From: Fomes fomentarius
Taxonomy: Eukaryota > Basidiomycota > Agaricomycetes > Polyporales > Polyporaceae
NCBI GenBank assembly: GCA_022606135.1
Contig: JABYQN010000003.1
Location: 930,001 to 994,000, forward strand
DNA: 64,000 nt
Direction: 5' to 3'
Numbering within the stretch: position 1 is the first letter of the stretch; every line of letters begins with the position of its first letter. Below the pieces are notes generated by a model. It was not told the origin of the DNA. It worked only from the letters and a program-made list of their open reading frames with translations, and searched no databases. Positions 10,363 through 23,192 of the stretch are shown in pieces. The translations under genes and the position numbers were made by a program.

Positions 10363-13300
10363 ATGCAGGAGGAGCAAGGTGTGTCTCATTCTTCCCCAGT
10401 CGCGTCTTTGCCTCATTCCCTCCGGCCTATATCCCAGACACCTGCCGAATATGCAGCGCACCCGCAGAGCCCGACCAACCCTTGTTCCATCCTTGTAAAT
10501 GCTCTGGCACGATTCGGTACATTCACCAGGACTGGTGAGCTATGAGTTTGATCTTCCGCGTGCCGCTGATTGACTTTCGACGAGCTTGACGGAATGGCTG
10601 GCACACAGCAAGAAGAAGACTTGCGATGTTTGCAAGCACCCTTACTCGTTCACGAAGGGTGTGTATAGTTCCCCCTCGGATAAATGCGCGCTGACCATGG
10701 CTCGCCAGTTTACTCGAAGGATATGCCTGACAGGCTGCCATTCTTGTTGGTCCTTCGCCAGTTCTCCCATCAAGTAGTGTCCGCCTTTCTCTTCGGAATA
10801 CGCGCAGTTCTGGTCGCAATTGTGTGGCTTGCGGCCCTGCCATGGGCCACCATATGGACATGGAGGATGTATTTTGCATTGGGTAACTCTGCGTGCGTGC
10901 ATGCTTCCTTTCAGTGCTCGTCTGCCACTGATTGCCGGTGCAGTGCCTGGTGGATCAGTGCCATGCAACGACCACAGTCCGATGTCGACTTCTACGACAT
11001 CTCTGTGGTCAACGCCACCAACGCCAACGTTACTTCCTCTCCGCCTGTGGATGTGGAACCTCTGACCTTCAGATCCGTTTTCGTCCATCCTCTCTACAAA
11101 TCAGTATCATCCGACATCTTCTCCGGCCAGATCATCGCCTCTATCATCGTACTGTCCTTCGTGGCAATATTCCTCTTGCGGGAATGGATATCGCAGAACG
11201 CACGGCCGGGTATCTTTGACGAAGGAGATGCGCCTGTGGACGCCGCACTGGATGCATTGCCGCCTGTCCCAGATATCCCACCAGCACCCATCGCCGCCCA
11301 ACCTCCTCTTCTAGCGCCGCCACAGATCCCTCGACCTCCGTCACCCCCACCACCGCTTGTCGCTGAACCGGCACATGATACGGCGCCCCCCGTCAGGGAT
11401 CACCATCATGGTGTTGGTGATGATCTGTACCAGACTAGAGTGAAGAAGCCGAGGATGCGACGAGACCGGAGTCCTGATCCTCCTATCTTACACGTGAGGG
11501 GGACGAGGCGGCCGTTGTCTGCACGGGAGGAGCGCAAGCTGCAAGGTCATCGAGTTGGACGGATTAGACGGCGAGCTACCAGTGTTGAGTTCAGCGAAGA
11601 CGAGCACGTTGCCCTTCACGAAGACAAGAACTTCCGGAGATTGCGATACGTTGCTAGCCGAACGGATAACTTCGATGCAGAGGTGCACAGGCAGACGGAT
11701 TCGAAGCCTGGTGGAGACCAGTGGCCTGCAGGACGGGATTATCAGGCTCGGGGGCCAAACGATCTTCCTGCTTTCTCGGAGTTCACCTTCACCACTCCTG
11801 GACCAGCCTACCCCTCTCCCTCTCATGCCAAGGGCAAGGCGCCGGCCGCTGCTGTAGCCGACCTTCTGAATTCATCCAATGGCGGACCATCTGCGCGTGG
11901 TTCACCCTCTGCTAGTCAGTATCGAGACAGCGATTCTGAGGAAGATGAACGGGAACGCACTCCTACTCGCCCGTCGAGCCCAACACTGGCCCCGTCAAGC
12001 TCCAGTTTTTCGTTCAGACCGGAAGTCGTTAGCGTAAGCCCTGAAACAGCGTCTTCGAGCACACTACCGATGCCGGCTCTCCGGCGACCTCCTCTCCCTT
12101 CTATCACGCTTCCGCCATCACCGATTCTTTCCTCTTCTTCCGCGAGTGCGCTTCAGAGCCGCGGACAAACACCCCTTGCTTCACCTAGCCTCGCGACGTA
12201 TCATGCTCCCGAGGAACTCGACGCTAGCACGGAGGATTCATACTTTGTAGCTTCCTCCATCAACCACGCGGAGATGGAGAAAGAACACCGGAGATACTTC
12301 CGAGACTCTGAGGAGGAACGTACAACCAAAACCGAGGTGGAGGAGAACGATGAAGCGGATGATGACGAATGGGCTGGTGAGAGGAGACAGCGGCGTGCAC
12401 TGTGGGAGGAGCGACGAGCAGCCGCGGAGTTAGCTGAGATGGCAGACGGGGAGCTGGATGATGAACCGGAGGATGTACAGTGGACGGACGAGGATGGTGT
12501 GCAGGAAGAAGAGGACGATGAAGGCCAGGGCGTTGTGCAGATACGTGAGGAGGAGGCTGCGCATCACCCGCGGGAAGACCCAGAAGCTCGCGCTGATGCT
12601 GGTGCTCCTCCACCCGCGCCGGAAAGGAGAGAACTGAGGGTGGTTATGGGACAACCAGCCGAGCCGCCAGTGCAGGATGACTTTGATCAGGAGGTTAATA
12701 TTGAGGATGATATGGACGGCGCTCTGGAGGGTGCGTTCTCCTCGTCATCTCTCCATGGAACTGATGATGGACTATATCTCTCGCAGCGATCGGTCTTCGG
12801 GGTCCATTAGTCGGTGTCTTGCAGAACGTAAGCATTCTTTTTAAGGGATTTGTTCACTAGTCTGAAATACTGCATATAGGCGGTCCTCATGACCTTTATT
12901 CTCGACACCACTATCGGTTTGGGTATATGGGTTCCTTTTACCATTGGCAAAACGGCTGCACTGTTGACGGTAGGTTCCTGCCCCGCTCGTCTAGGATGAC
13001 CTTAGTTGATTCAGTTGGCACTTAGCTCAATCCTCGCCGGGCCATGCAACTTCTCCACTTACCTCTCCGGATGATCCGGCTCGTCACGGACCCGGTTGTC
13101 GATACCGTTCTCTTGCTTATCTCCCGGCTCGTGGTACCATCAGCGTCTCGTATCGGCGAAGTTACTTTGAAGTCTAGCCTTCGCGGAGTGGCCAACGTGG
13201 TAGGACAAGACAGGACCGACAAGCTCATTGAACTGTCTACTTTCGCTGTGAGTCTCATATTCAATGCTTGCAATTCAAATGATCAACACTGATATGTTTG

Positions 13301-15770
13301 TCTGCTAGTACGATCGCTTTATGCATGTTGCCAACCAAGTGTTTGACCGCGCGACTCCTGCTGATCCCTCGGTCACGGTCCCTCTTGCGACTCGACAGTC
13401 GTCCTCGTACATCTACCGCCTCTTGGAGGAGGACACAACCTTCATGCGCGTGGCGGAACCATACTTTGCTCCTCTCGGGAAGAACGTCCGTGAGATGTCA
13501 GCTGAAGGAAAGATAACCTGGACTCGGCTCGCTACCGGTGACACACCCAATGACAGGGCTTTCGCCGTTCTCATGGGCTACGCGGTCGTTGGGCTGCTCT
13601 TGGCAATCTACTTGAATGTCCTGACAGTCGGCAGTATGAGAAGTGCTGGAAGGGCCGTTCGAAACGCAGTTCGTCAGCAGTTGCTAGTAGTCAAGGTCGC
13701 GGCATTCATCATCATCGAGTTGGTCATCTTCCCACTCGGGTGTGGGGTTATGCTGGACGTATGCACTGTATGGCTGTTCCCGCAGGGCAGTTTCCGTTCA
13801 AGGGCCGCGTTCTTGATGTATGCCCCCGTCACGGCAGTGTTCTACCATTGGGTCCTCGGCACGATGTTCATGTGAGTAATTCGTGACAAGTCAGCTACAA
13901 GCGTCCGCTGATGTTAGGGCTGATGCGTAGGTATCAGTTCGCCGTGCTACTCTCTGGTTGTAGAGGACTCATGCGTTCAGGTGCGATGTGGTTTATCAAG
14001 GATCCTCAGGACCAGAACTTCCACCCTATCCGTGATATCCTTGAACGACCAACGTTTGTGCAAATCCGCAAACTCATCCTTAGTGCGATGATGTACGGGT
14101 TCGTCGTAGCAAGTGGTGTAGCGACCGTATCTGGCATCCTCCGGATTTTCAGCCGCACCATCATGCCCTTCAGGTGGAAGGTTCGGTGGGTCTTGACGAC
14201 TCCATTCTTGTGTACGCGCGCTGACCCCGATGTCAGAGAACCGTTGTCGGAGGTGCCAATTGATTTGATCCTGCTTCAGTTGGTACTGCCTTACACGATG
14301 GACTCCTTCCGACCGCGGAAGGCGCTTGGGCGTTTCGGCACATCAATCTGGAAATACCTCGCTTCAAGATTGCGTCTTTCGTCCTATATGTTTGGCGGCC
14401 GCCATCCTCAGGAGGAGTTTACACCTCTGCAATGGTTCTGGCGGTCTATCCTCGTCGAAGACGGTCTCCAGATGGACGATGCAGAGGCAGTCCACGACGG
14501 CAGTTTCCGACGCGTACCGAATAGTGACAACGTTTCCCTCTTGAAAGACTCCCCTGCAACGGTCGAGGTGTTCGAGGATGGGACGCCAGTAAACGAAGCT
14601 GCCAGGAAGCTGATCGATGCTCAGAACATAGAAACAATTAAGGCGAAACGCCTCGTCAAGGAAGACTACACTGTGGTATACATACCCCCGAATTTCCGGC
14701 GCCGGGTCATCACCTTCCTTGTATCTTTGTGGATCATCGGCTCCCTTATGCTGGCAACTGTTCTTGCCGCTCCGATCCTGCTGGGACGAGGATTCTTCCG
14801 TCTGTTCGTATCCCAAGATGTGCACGACGGATACTCATTCATCGTTGGCTTCTACCTCCTCTGGGGATGCTGGCTCGTGGGTTCCGCCCTGGACCGGATG
14901 GACAAACGCCGTCAGCGCCGTTGGAACGATTCCGAGAATCGTGCAGAGTGGCCTCTGTTCGTCGTCAAACGCACACTGCTGTGGGTTGCACAGGCAACGT
15001 ACATGGGCGCCATGTTGGGAATCATCATTCCAGCTCTCGTCGGGCTCGTCTTCGAGCTCTACATCATTCAGCCTATCCGACACGCTGCGAACCCGTTGCT
15101 GGAGCCTCGTATTCGTATGGTGGACATGTGGGCCCTTGGTCTGTTGTATAGTAAGATCATCATCCGCACGTTACGCATTCAGCCACAGCCCAATGCCCAA
15201 GCTCATGGTCCCAACGTGATCCGTGGAATTGATCGCGTGAGTAACCGTATTTAGGCTATAGTTTGCTGCCATCGCTCACTGGCGTTCTCTAGATATTGAG
15301 GAATGGCTGGACACACCTGGATCCCATGCGCGCGACGAAGGATGTTATAGGACCGTTAACCGTTGGTCTTTTGGGCATGATCGTCCTCCCGGCCGTTGCC
15401 CTCTGGGGAACTACCCGTTTCGTCACCTTGCCCATTGATGGGGACTTTTTGTGTGAGTCAATGCAGTGTGTATCACTTTTTCTTCTCACTTATGCGCCTC
15501 CCTCCTTCAGTCCTACATGTATATCCTGGCATTTTCACTGCTGCCGGGATCGCGCAGGCTATATTTGCAACGTCGAAAATCATGGGTTCGTGGTCGCAGA
15601 CGATCCGTGACAAGGAGTTCCTCGTAGAGATGCGTCTACGCAATCTCGAGCCAGAGCCTGAGAATACGGCTGAGCAGCGAGCAGAAGCGAGGGAAGAGGT
15701 CCCGACGGAGGTGGAGGCAGAGGCAGAGGCAGAGGCAGAGGCAGAGGCAGAGGTGGAGGTGGAGGAGTAA
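10363..15770 (+). CDS. SSM4: ERAD E3 ubiquitin ligase Doa10/Ssm4 (MARCH6-type, RING-CH)
   Basis: Multi-spanning ligase of the ER and inner nuclear membrane that ubiquitinates misfolded membrane and soluble proteins for proteasomal degradation. Exons: 10363-10378, 10438-10534, 10585-10658, 10709-10892, 10944-12730, 12787-12827, 12880-12969, 13026-13247, 13309-13871, 13931-15236, 15293-15452, 15511-15770; exactly 1599 residues. The RING-CH (C4HC3) domain fills residues 7-60: CRIC, HPCKC, then H-x2-C (IHQDC) joined across an intron, then CDVC. Two membrane helices follow, then a long low-complexity cytosolic loop (roughly residues 180-720) rich in Ser, Pro, Glu and Asp. The conserved helical core includes FIKDPQDQNFHPIRDI. 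The conserved C-terminal element (IRDKEFLVEMRLRN) is present, followed by a Glu-Ala tail. The small intron 10893-10943 is in frame and stop-free. Confidence 0.96.
15715..15768 (+). repeat. GAGGCA hexamer repeat coding (Glu-Ala)n
   Basis: Seven or so near-perfect copies of GAGGCA, then GAGGTG variants, inside the last exon of the Doa10 gene. They encode an acidic Glu-Ala/Glu-Val tail at the very C terminus. Such hexamers change copy number easily. Confidence 0.85.
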
Positions 15771-16612
15771 TTAATTGGGCATGGGGCACCCACCCGTACA
15801 TTCGTTGTTTCCCACATCATCATATATTCACTGATTGTATCACTGTAGCCTTATACATTACATCCCACTCTGTAGACGATTAAGATAGTTTCGAGCCTGC
15901 TTGTGACTTTCGTTGACCGTCTAGCGGCGAGGAAGAAGATGAAATGACGATAATTCGCATTAGTAACGCCCATCCGTAAGCGTCCAATGACAAAGAAGAC
16001 AAAACGAAGCAGCTCGGGAACACAGCGAGCCGTTAGCTTCACACCGCTTTCCCTACAAACTGCAGTGAAAATAGTTGTGCATCATGTGTCTGAAGGGTGG
16101 TTGTTCTGAGAGCGGTGCGAGGATGAAAAGAGGTGCTCACCCTCGCGCCCTAGGCCTGCACGGGCTAACTTGAAGTTGTACGTACTACTACACCGACCTT
16201 CAAGGGCGCCTTGGAGTCGACGACTCGGACGCTACAGAATGTCTAAGTGCTCCCATATCGCCGTCGGATGCCCGCCCTGTGTGGGTATCAAGGAGCGGCT
16301 CGGTGGCACGACTTCAGGACGTTGACATACGCGATCCAGCAGTTCGGCGAACGTGACTTCAACGCACATAAGCTACGGTAGTACGAGGTGCCGACCGGGA
16401 GAGTAGAAAGAAGCGAGGTGTCTACCAAACCTTCTGTCAAACATACCAGGCCGGAATGGGGGAATATCAGAGCGTAGGCCCTAGGGAATGGGAAAGGATT
16501 TCAAGTCGGCGACTGATCGGCACGTCGAGCACCATCCTTCAAATGAGGATAGAAGGGGTTGATTGGTATAACAAGTACACCGTTTTTTACTACGCCAATA
16601 CCTCACTCGCGT
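15771..16612. other. intergenic, no gene seen
   Basis: Convergent gap of about 840 bp between Doa10 and the lyase-like gene. No frame with family resemblance, no tRNA-like B box and no repeat was recognised. It may simply contain two 3' untranslated regions. Confidence 0.5.
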
Positions 16613-17901
16613 TCACAGCGTGAACATGAGCGTGGTGTACCCGAGCTGGTCGAAGCCGCCGCTCGTCGTACCGTAGTATCCGCCCCCGGCATCAGCGCCA
16701 CCGCCGTTCTGGCGAACGAGGTCGGCGTACTGCTGGGAGAAGGGCGCGGACTTATTCTCGACCTTGACGTAGTGGTTGTAGACGAGGTCCCAAATGGGAC
16801 GGATGTTGCCACGGCTGTTCTCGCTGATCACCGTCTGCGTCACGTCGCTGTTGACGTACGTCGTGTACTGCACGTCGTTGCCCAGGTTGTACTTGGCCGC
16901 GTATTCGGCGCCCTTGAGGATGCGGTAGTCGTCGTACTTCCAGAGGTTCACGCCCTGGTTGTACGCCGTCTGCGCAAACACGCCGAGCAGGGCGATGTCG
17001 AGCATGGTGTGGCCCTGGTCGCGGCCGGACTGTGCGTGTGCGTCAGTACACCGCTGTAGCAAGGAGATAGGACGGAACGGCTCCCCCCACCTCCTGAACT
17101 TGACCAGTGCCGTCGTCATAGAGTTTCCAGATTGTTTTCGTGATCGCCCCGTTGCCACCACCGTTGTAGAAATAGTCCACGGCCTCGTTGAACATCGTCT
17201 GGTTATCAGCAAGTACGCCGATGGACAACATGGTGGCCCTATAGACAAGGAAGTTGTAGCCACTCATCGTCATATACCACGACGGGGCCGTACGTCACTC
17301 ACATGTTGCAGAGGTCCCAATTGGCCCAGTAGTGGTCGATCTTCGCGTCGTTGTGCTCGACGAGGAAGCGGTGGTTCATCGGGTAGAACACATCGACGAG
17401 CACTTGGGTGATCGCGGTGAGGTTGGTGCTCGAGAAGCCGCTGAAGTCGCGCAGGAGCTCGGCCGCGTTCGCGAGCTGGTAGCCATACAGACCCGACGCA
17501 AGGTACTTGTCCGAGTTGCCCGAGATCTCTGTCAACGTGCTCGACCAAGCGTTAAGGATCCTCGCCGCTGCGTTTCCGTACTGAGCGTCGCCCGTAACCT
17601 GGTAGCGGATCGCGAGGGCGTACGCTGCGGCGGCGTCCCGGAAAACATTTGCGTAGTTCTGGGAGCAGCTGGCGGGGCTGCCACGGCAGAGGAGCTGGAC
17701 GGGGCGCGGTGTGTAGCCGGGCTGCGCGTACGTGCTGTTGATGAGCTTGTTCCAGCCAGTGAACCACGGCTCGGCCTTCGCGTTGACCTTGGAGGTCACG
17801 CGCGTGAAGTCGGCCGCGGTGTGAAGCAGGCCGGGGTGCACGAAGGCAGCGGAGGCGGAAATGGCGGAGCCGACGAGGACGACGGGGGCAATGAACTTCA
17901 T
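16613..17901 (-). CDS. secreted alginate-lyase-like polysaccharide lyase
   Basis: Secreted protein of the chondroitin AC/alginate lyase (alpha/alpha toroid) fold. Exons 17303-17901, 17091-17238 and 16613-17029 give exactly 387 residues. A signal peptide is clear (about residues 1-18, cleavage likely before AFVHPG). The segment HYWANWDLCNM, joined across the first intron, corresponds to the conserved active-site stretch of the Alginate_lyase family (PF05426). The SGRDQGHT motif, normally part of the substrate channel, begins the last exon. Start ATG 17901 lies about 65 bp downstream of a TATAAAG box. Basidiomycetes have no alginate of their own, so a substrate such as glucuronan or another uronic-acid polymer is more plausible, but this is inference. 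No frame damage. Confidence 0.85.
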
Positions 17902-18822
17902 GTCAAAGGGCCTCTCGCTGTCGATGCCTGAGGATGGGGACTCCGAGGACGACCAGGCGGGCCTCTTTATACAGAATCCTCGGATAATTACTCCTAACTG
18001 ACAGTAGTTTGTCACGAAGCAGCGAAGTGTACTAGCCGCACTTGCTGTCATGTTTTCTGCTACGTACTTACTGGGGGCGTGATGCGCGGAGCTCGCCAAA
18101 CAAAGCACACCGACCTTCGTGGCACCATGTGAGTACATACGTGAGAGGATGGGCCCGGGGCGTCGGACGTACCGGCACCTATGTATGCAACCCCACTGCC
18201 TTCTGCACCGTGCACCAGGCGGACGACAGTCGAGACGTCTTGTTCACCTATCATCGAAAGAGCCTGTTGCCAGGATTACAGACATGCGAAAGGAAGATAC
18301 GATATGCCTCTTCCAGCCTCTGTTCATGGCTATAAGCTGGTGCGCGGCGCCGCCCGGGGTGCACCGTGCACATCTCATGCGAAGATTAGCCGCGGCGAAG
18401 ACTTGTAGCTACAGGCACGCGAAGCATCCTGATCGCATGACCGGTACCCCAAAGCATAATTGAAGAGGGAACGTAAACCCATCTCACCACCGGACGTGTT
18501 CTTGTCATCATCTTCCGGGGAGTCAAGGACTGCCTGAAGTCGCTGCGTCGAGCAACCAGTAATCAAGCGACGGCATCGCATTATCATAAACAGCCGCCTC
18601 CGCCGTAGCATGCCGGGATGTTATGGTGCAGTCGACCGCGGCTATCCTGATGATCTACCTTCTGCATCCGTCCGAAGGAGTGCCACAAGTATAAGTACGC
18701 TCTATATTGGGTGGAATCAGCCTTGTAGATTGCAACACGTAACACAAGGCCTGAATGATCTTCTATAACACAATAGAAAAGTCCGTCGTCCGTACCAACC
18801 TCATCTAAAGTAAAACCTACGT
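17902..18822. other. promoter of the lyase gene and intergenic DNA, no gene seen
   Basis: About 920 bp between the lyase start and the cystathionine beta-synthase stop. Open frames at 18119-18463 and 18584-18826 show no domain and no splice support. Apart from the TATA box listed separately, nothing was recognised. Confidence 0.45.
17965..17971 (-). promoter_or_regulatory. TATA box of the lyase-like gene
   Basis: TATAAAG on the minus strand, 64-70 bp upstream of the start codon at 17901. Spacing is right for a core promoter element with a short 5' leader. Confidence 0.6.
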
Positions 18823-20461
<1,639 letters not shown>

Positions 20462-21033
20462 GCCGAAGGTGCGTTGCGATGTTTGCAGATAATTTGGACT
20501 GAAGACGAGTCGTTGTGCTGCGATATCGTTCGGCGGGGGGGTGTTTATAGGCCTGCTCGGCTGAGATCCGACCAATCACGCGATGTGACGTGAACGTGAA
20601 ATGTCCTTTGCTCACGTGCGTGACTGTGTTCAAGACACGTCATCGGCTCAAGCCTCATTGCGAGACTGGGAGACTTCGAGCGGCTTCCAATCTACTCAAT
20701 CGCATAATCTCCAACTCGTCCCTCACAGAAGTGACTCTCAGCGACTGCGTAGGTGTCTGGCTGCTCCTGGCCACAATTTGTACTGTGCTCGAGGTTTGTC
20801 ACTCCACCTTGGAATTTTCTCACCGCTGATATCCGCCATGTCCACCACTATGCCACTGCTAGCTCTGAACGATTTCTAGCTACACGGTACAAGACGACAC
20901 TTTCACAACCGTTGTGGTGAGAACACACACGTCTGCCAAGACAGCAATGAGACTGACATATTGTCCTACATATGGAAGACTCGGAGCTCGTATCTGGGTG
21001 GCGACAATAGCGGTCTTCAACTTGAACGAAACA
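20462..21033. other. divergent promoter region, no gene seen
   Basis: Gap between cystathionine beta-synthase and the first BTB gene. It contains a TCACGTG box (20612-20618, listed separately) and a TGACTC half-site at 20732-20737. Frames inside it lack family resemblance. Confidence 0.5.
20612..20618 (+). promoter_or_regulatory. TCACGTG box upstream of cystathionine beta-synthase
   Basis: TCACGTG, the full yeast Cbf1 recognition heptamer, about 150 bp upstream of the start codon at 20461. Cbf1 with Met4 activates sulfur amino-acid genes in yeast; whether the same circuit works here is inference. Confidence 0.45.
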
Positions 21034-22602
21034 ATGGCCAATCCTCGCCCTCCTTTTGATAACCCTGCCGCTGATACCGTCATCCGCTCGCAAGATGGAG
21101 TCAACTTTCGTGTGCGGAGCGGTATTCTTGCTGAAGCCTCTCCCGTCTTCTCCGATATGTTCACGATGCCGCTGCCAGATCCCAGCACTCACGCAGACAG
21201 CTCCGATTATTTGGATGGCAAACCTGTCGTCGCTGTTGGAGAGAACAGCGAAACCCTCGACAGTCTCCTCCGCTTGTGTTATCCCGTCGCCGACCCCAAG
21301 TTCACTGAACTGAGGGATGTGCGTCTTGTGCTCGCCGCAGCACTCAAGTACGATATGGAGGAGGCTATCATACTCATGAAGAAGGCACTTGCCACCTTTC
21401 TCGACGCCCAACCCCTCGCAGTGTGGGCGTCTGCATGCGCTCTTAGACTTCACGACGAAGCTATATCTGCCGCGAGGTCATTGCTTGACAAAGACTTACC
21501 CGAAGATGCCCCCTCAGAATTGGAGCTGGTCACCGCCGGGATTTACTTCCGACTTCAGAAGTTCCATCGCGCGCGTGGAGACGTCGGAGAGCATTTCAGC
21601 TTCATCCAGCCAGATCCCGAAGACGTTCTTCCTTCCAAAAATACCTACGAACTGGCGAATACAGCGATTGTATATCAGCCCCGTCCATTTTCTGACCTGA
21701 TCTGTCGATCTCCAGACAAGGAAGAGTATCGCACGCACAAGATCGTCCTCGGTGCCGCCTCACCTGTTCTGTTGGAGAAGATCCTTGCTCTACCTTCCGA
21801 GCCGCTTGCTACCCCTCCCATCCTTGACCTTGATGTTCCTGGCAAACTATTGGGGGCAATCATCGAGTTGTGCTATCCCGTCCGGCACGATGCGGTTTTT
21901 AACATGTCTGCTTATGACGCACTCGCGATGGCAGACGTTGCCAAGAGGCTCCAGATGGACGCGCTCTACAAGATCCTCAGGTTCGAGGCCATTGGCACCA
22001 CGAAGGTCAGGCGGCCCCTCGCCACTTACTTGCTGGCGTGTAGATATGGGTTGTCTGGTATCGCGCGGGATGCTCAGGGGTTCTTGCATAGTGACGTCCT
22101 GGCATATGGATGTATTCCTGAGATGGAAGTGACCCCTGCGTTGCCGTACCACCGTCTGCTCGTGAATCGCCGCAAGACTCTCGCCATGGCTTCGACGATG
22201 ACCCACTCTCCTGTTCAGACTGCTCCCACCTCACAACAAAGTGCCACACGCAGTTCCGAGCCAGCGTCGCAGAGCACCGAGGATCCATGGCTACTCGGAC
22301 TTTTCGACAGAACAGTGGAAGCGTTGCGCTCCCCAGAGCAGGATGAGCATTGGTGGGAGAAGCCGAATACCTCGAAGACGCTGGAGGAATCTATTCAGCG
22401 AAAACTCTGGTGCAGCGATTGCGAGAACAAAGTCCGCCTCCTTCTTCGCATCGAACAGGTGCACGCGAACGTTTGGAAGGCAATGAATGAGAATAATGTA
22501 GGTCGCTCAATATTCCCTCCCCCAATCATCCATTGTGACATTCTCTGTCTGACATGCACGCACGTCGATCAATAGGAGAAGTTGCTGAAGATAGACGCAT
22601 AG
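21034..22602 (+). CDS. double BTB/POZ-domain protein, tandem copy 1
   Basis: Two BTB/POZ protein-interaction modules in one chain, 496 residues. Exons 21034-22497 and 22576-22602; the second exon is only nine codons including the stop. The first BTB region (about residues 8-110) starts with NPAADTVIRSQDGVNFRV and SGILAEASPVF; the second (about 215-300) starts with PFSDLICRSPDKEEYRTHKI. The C-terminal part holds a conserved WLLGLFDRT segment and a WCSDCE pair of cysteines. The next gene downstream is a diverged paralogue in the same orientation. No BACK, Kelch or zinc-finger domain was seen, so a Cullin-3 adaptor role is only a possibility. Start ATG 21034 matches the paralogue's beginning better than an in-frame ATG at 20947 or the non-ATG starts farther up. 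Confidence 0.85.
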
Positions 22603-22832
22603 GAAGTACGAAGTACCGAAGAGTTGTACGACAGGTGGACCGTCAGTGAATATGGGCTCGACGTTGCGTATCGTGTCGCAGAAGACCATCGGATTCTACC
22701 TTTATACGAGGCAGCTGATGAGGGAGGTGCTATGATATTGTAGCTGGATATCGGATCCACGATACATCATTAGTTGCAGTACTTGGATCTGAGGCCTGAA
22801 TATTGAATATTAGATTGAGGCTCACACACTGG

Positions 22833-22840
22833 TGACGTCA
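22833..22840. promoter_or_regulatory. CRE palindrome TGACGTCA
   Basis: Perfect eight-base CREB/ATF-type site, 353 bp upstream of the second BTB gene. Binding by a fungal bZIP factor is inferred from the motif alone. Confidence 0.35.
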
Positions 22841-23071
22841 TTGCATGCGCGCCAGGGCTTGCCACCGAGTGTGGGGGCGCCTATCAAACTTGTCTAAGTC
22901 TTCCGAAAGGCTGTGAGTGCTCTAGGAAACTTGCACTACTAGCTGCAACACCACACCGTGTTGTTGCCTTGCACTCCACACAATTGCACGTCTATACACC
23001 ACACAATTTCTCGACAGCTGCTGTTCCCTCCGAGTCGAGTCGGATAACCTGACTCGCATTCATCCGCTAAC

Positions 23072-23087
23072 AGTACGTATACGTACT
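23072..23087. promoter_or_regulatory. 16-bp perfect palindrome upstream of the second BTB gene
   Basis: AGTACGTATACGTACT reads the same on both strands. It lies about 105 bp upstream of the start codon at 23193, a usual place for a dimeric factor site. No known factor is assigned. Confidence 0.4.
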
Positions 23088-23192
23088 ACTACCTAACATC
23101 CCGTTCCCCAACGGTTGACAGTGGGAGCATTGGTTGAGTTCCGTGCTGAGATTCTCTTGTCACAGCAACGCCGAATTCTACTCTAGCCTGTC

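Larger units (their letters stand above)
22603..23192. other. promoter region of the second BTB gene, no gene seen
   Basis: 590 bp between the tandem BTB genes. It holds a CRE-type TGACGTCA and a 16-bp perfect palindrome, both listed separately. No coding frame or RNA was recognised. Confidence 0.5.

Noticed and set aside
15715..15768. Short regular repeat as a CRISPR-like array
   Set aside because: It is a pure hexamer repeat coding Glu-Ala, with no spacers, at the end of a long conserved gene.
16050..16560. A possible tRNA or other RNA gene in the gap after Doa10
   Set aside because: No B-box-like GGTTCGA motif and no cloverleaf arms could be found on either strand.
16559..17059. A 166-residue plus-strand frame
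   Set aside because: It is antisense to the lyase-like gene, whose minus-strand exons have a signal peptide, family motifs and exact phase; the plus frame has no recognisable domain.
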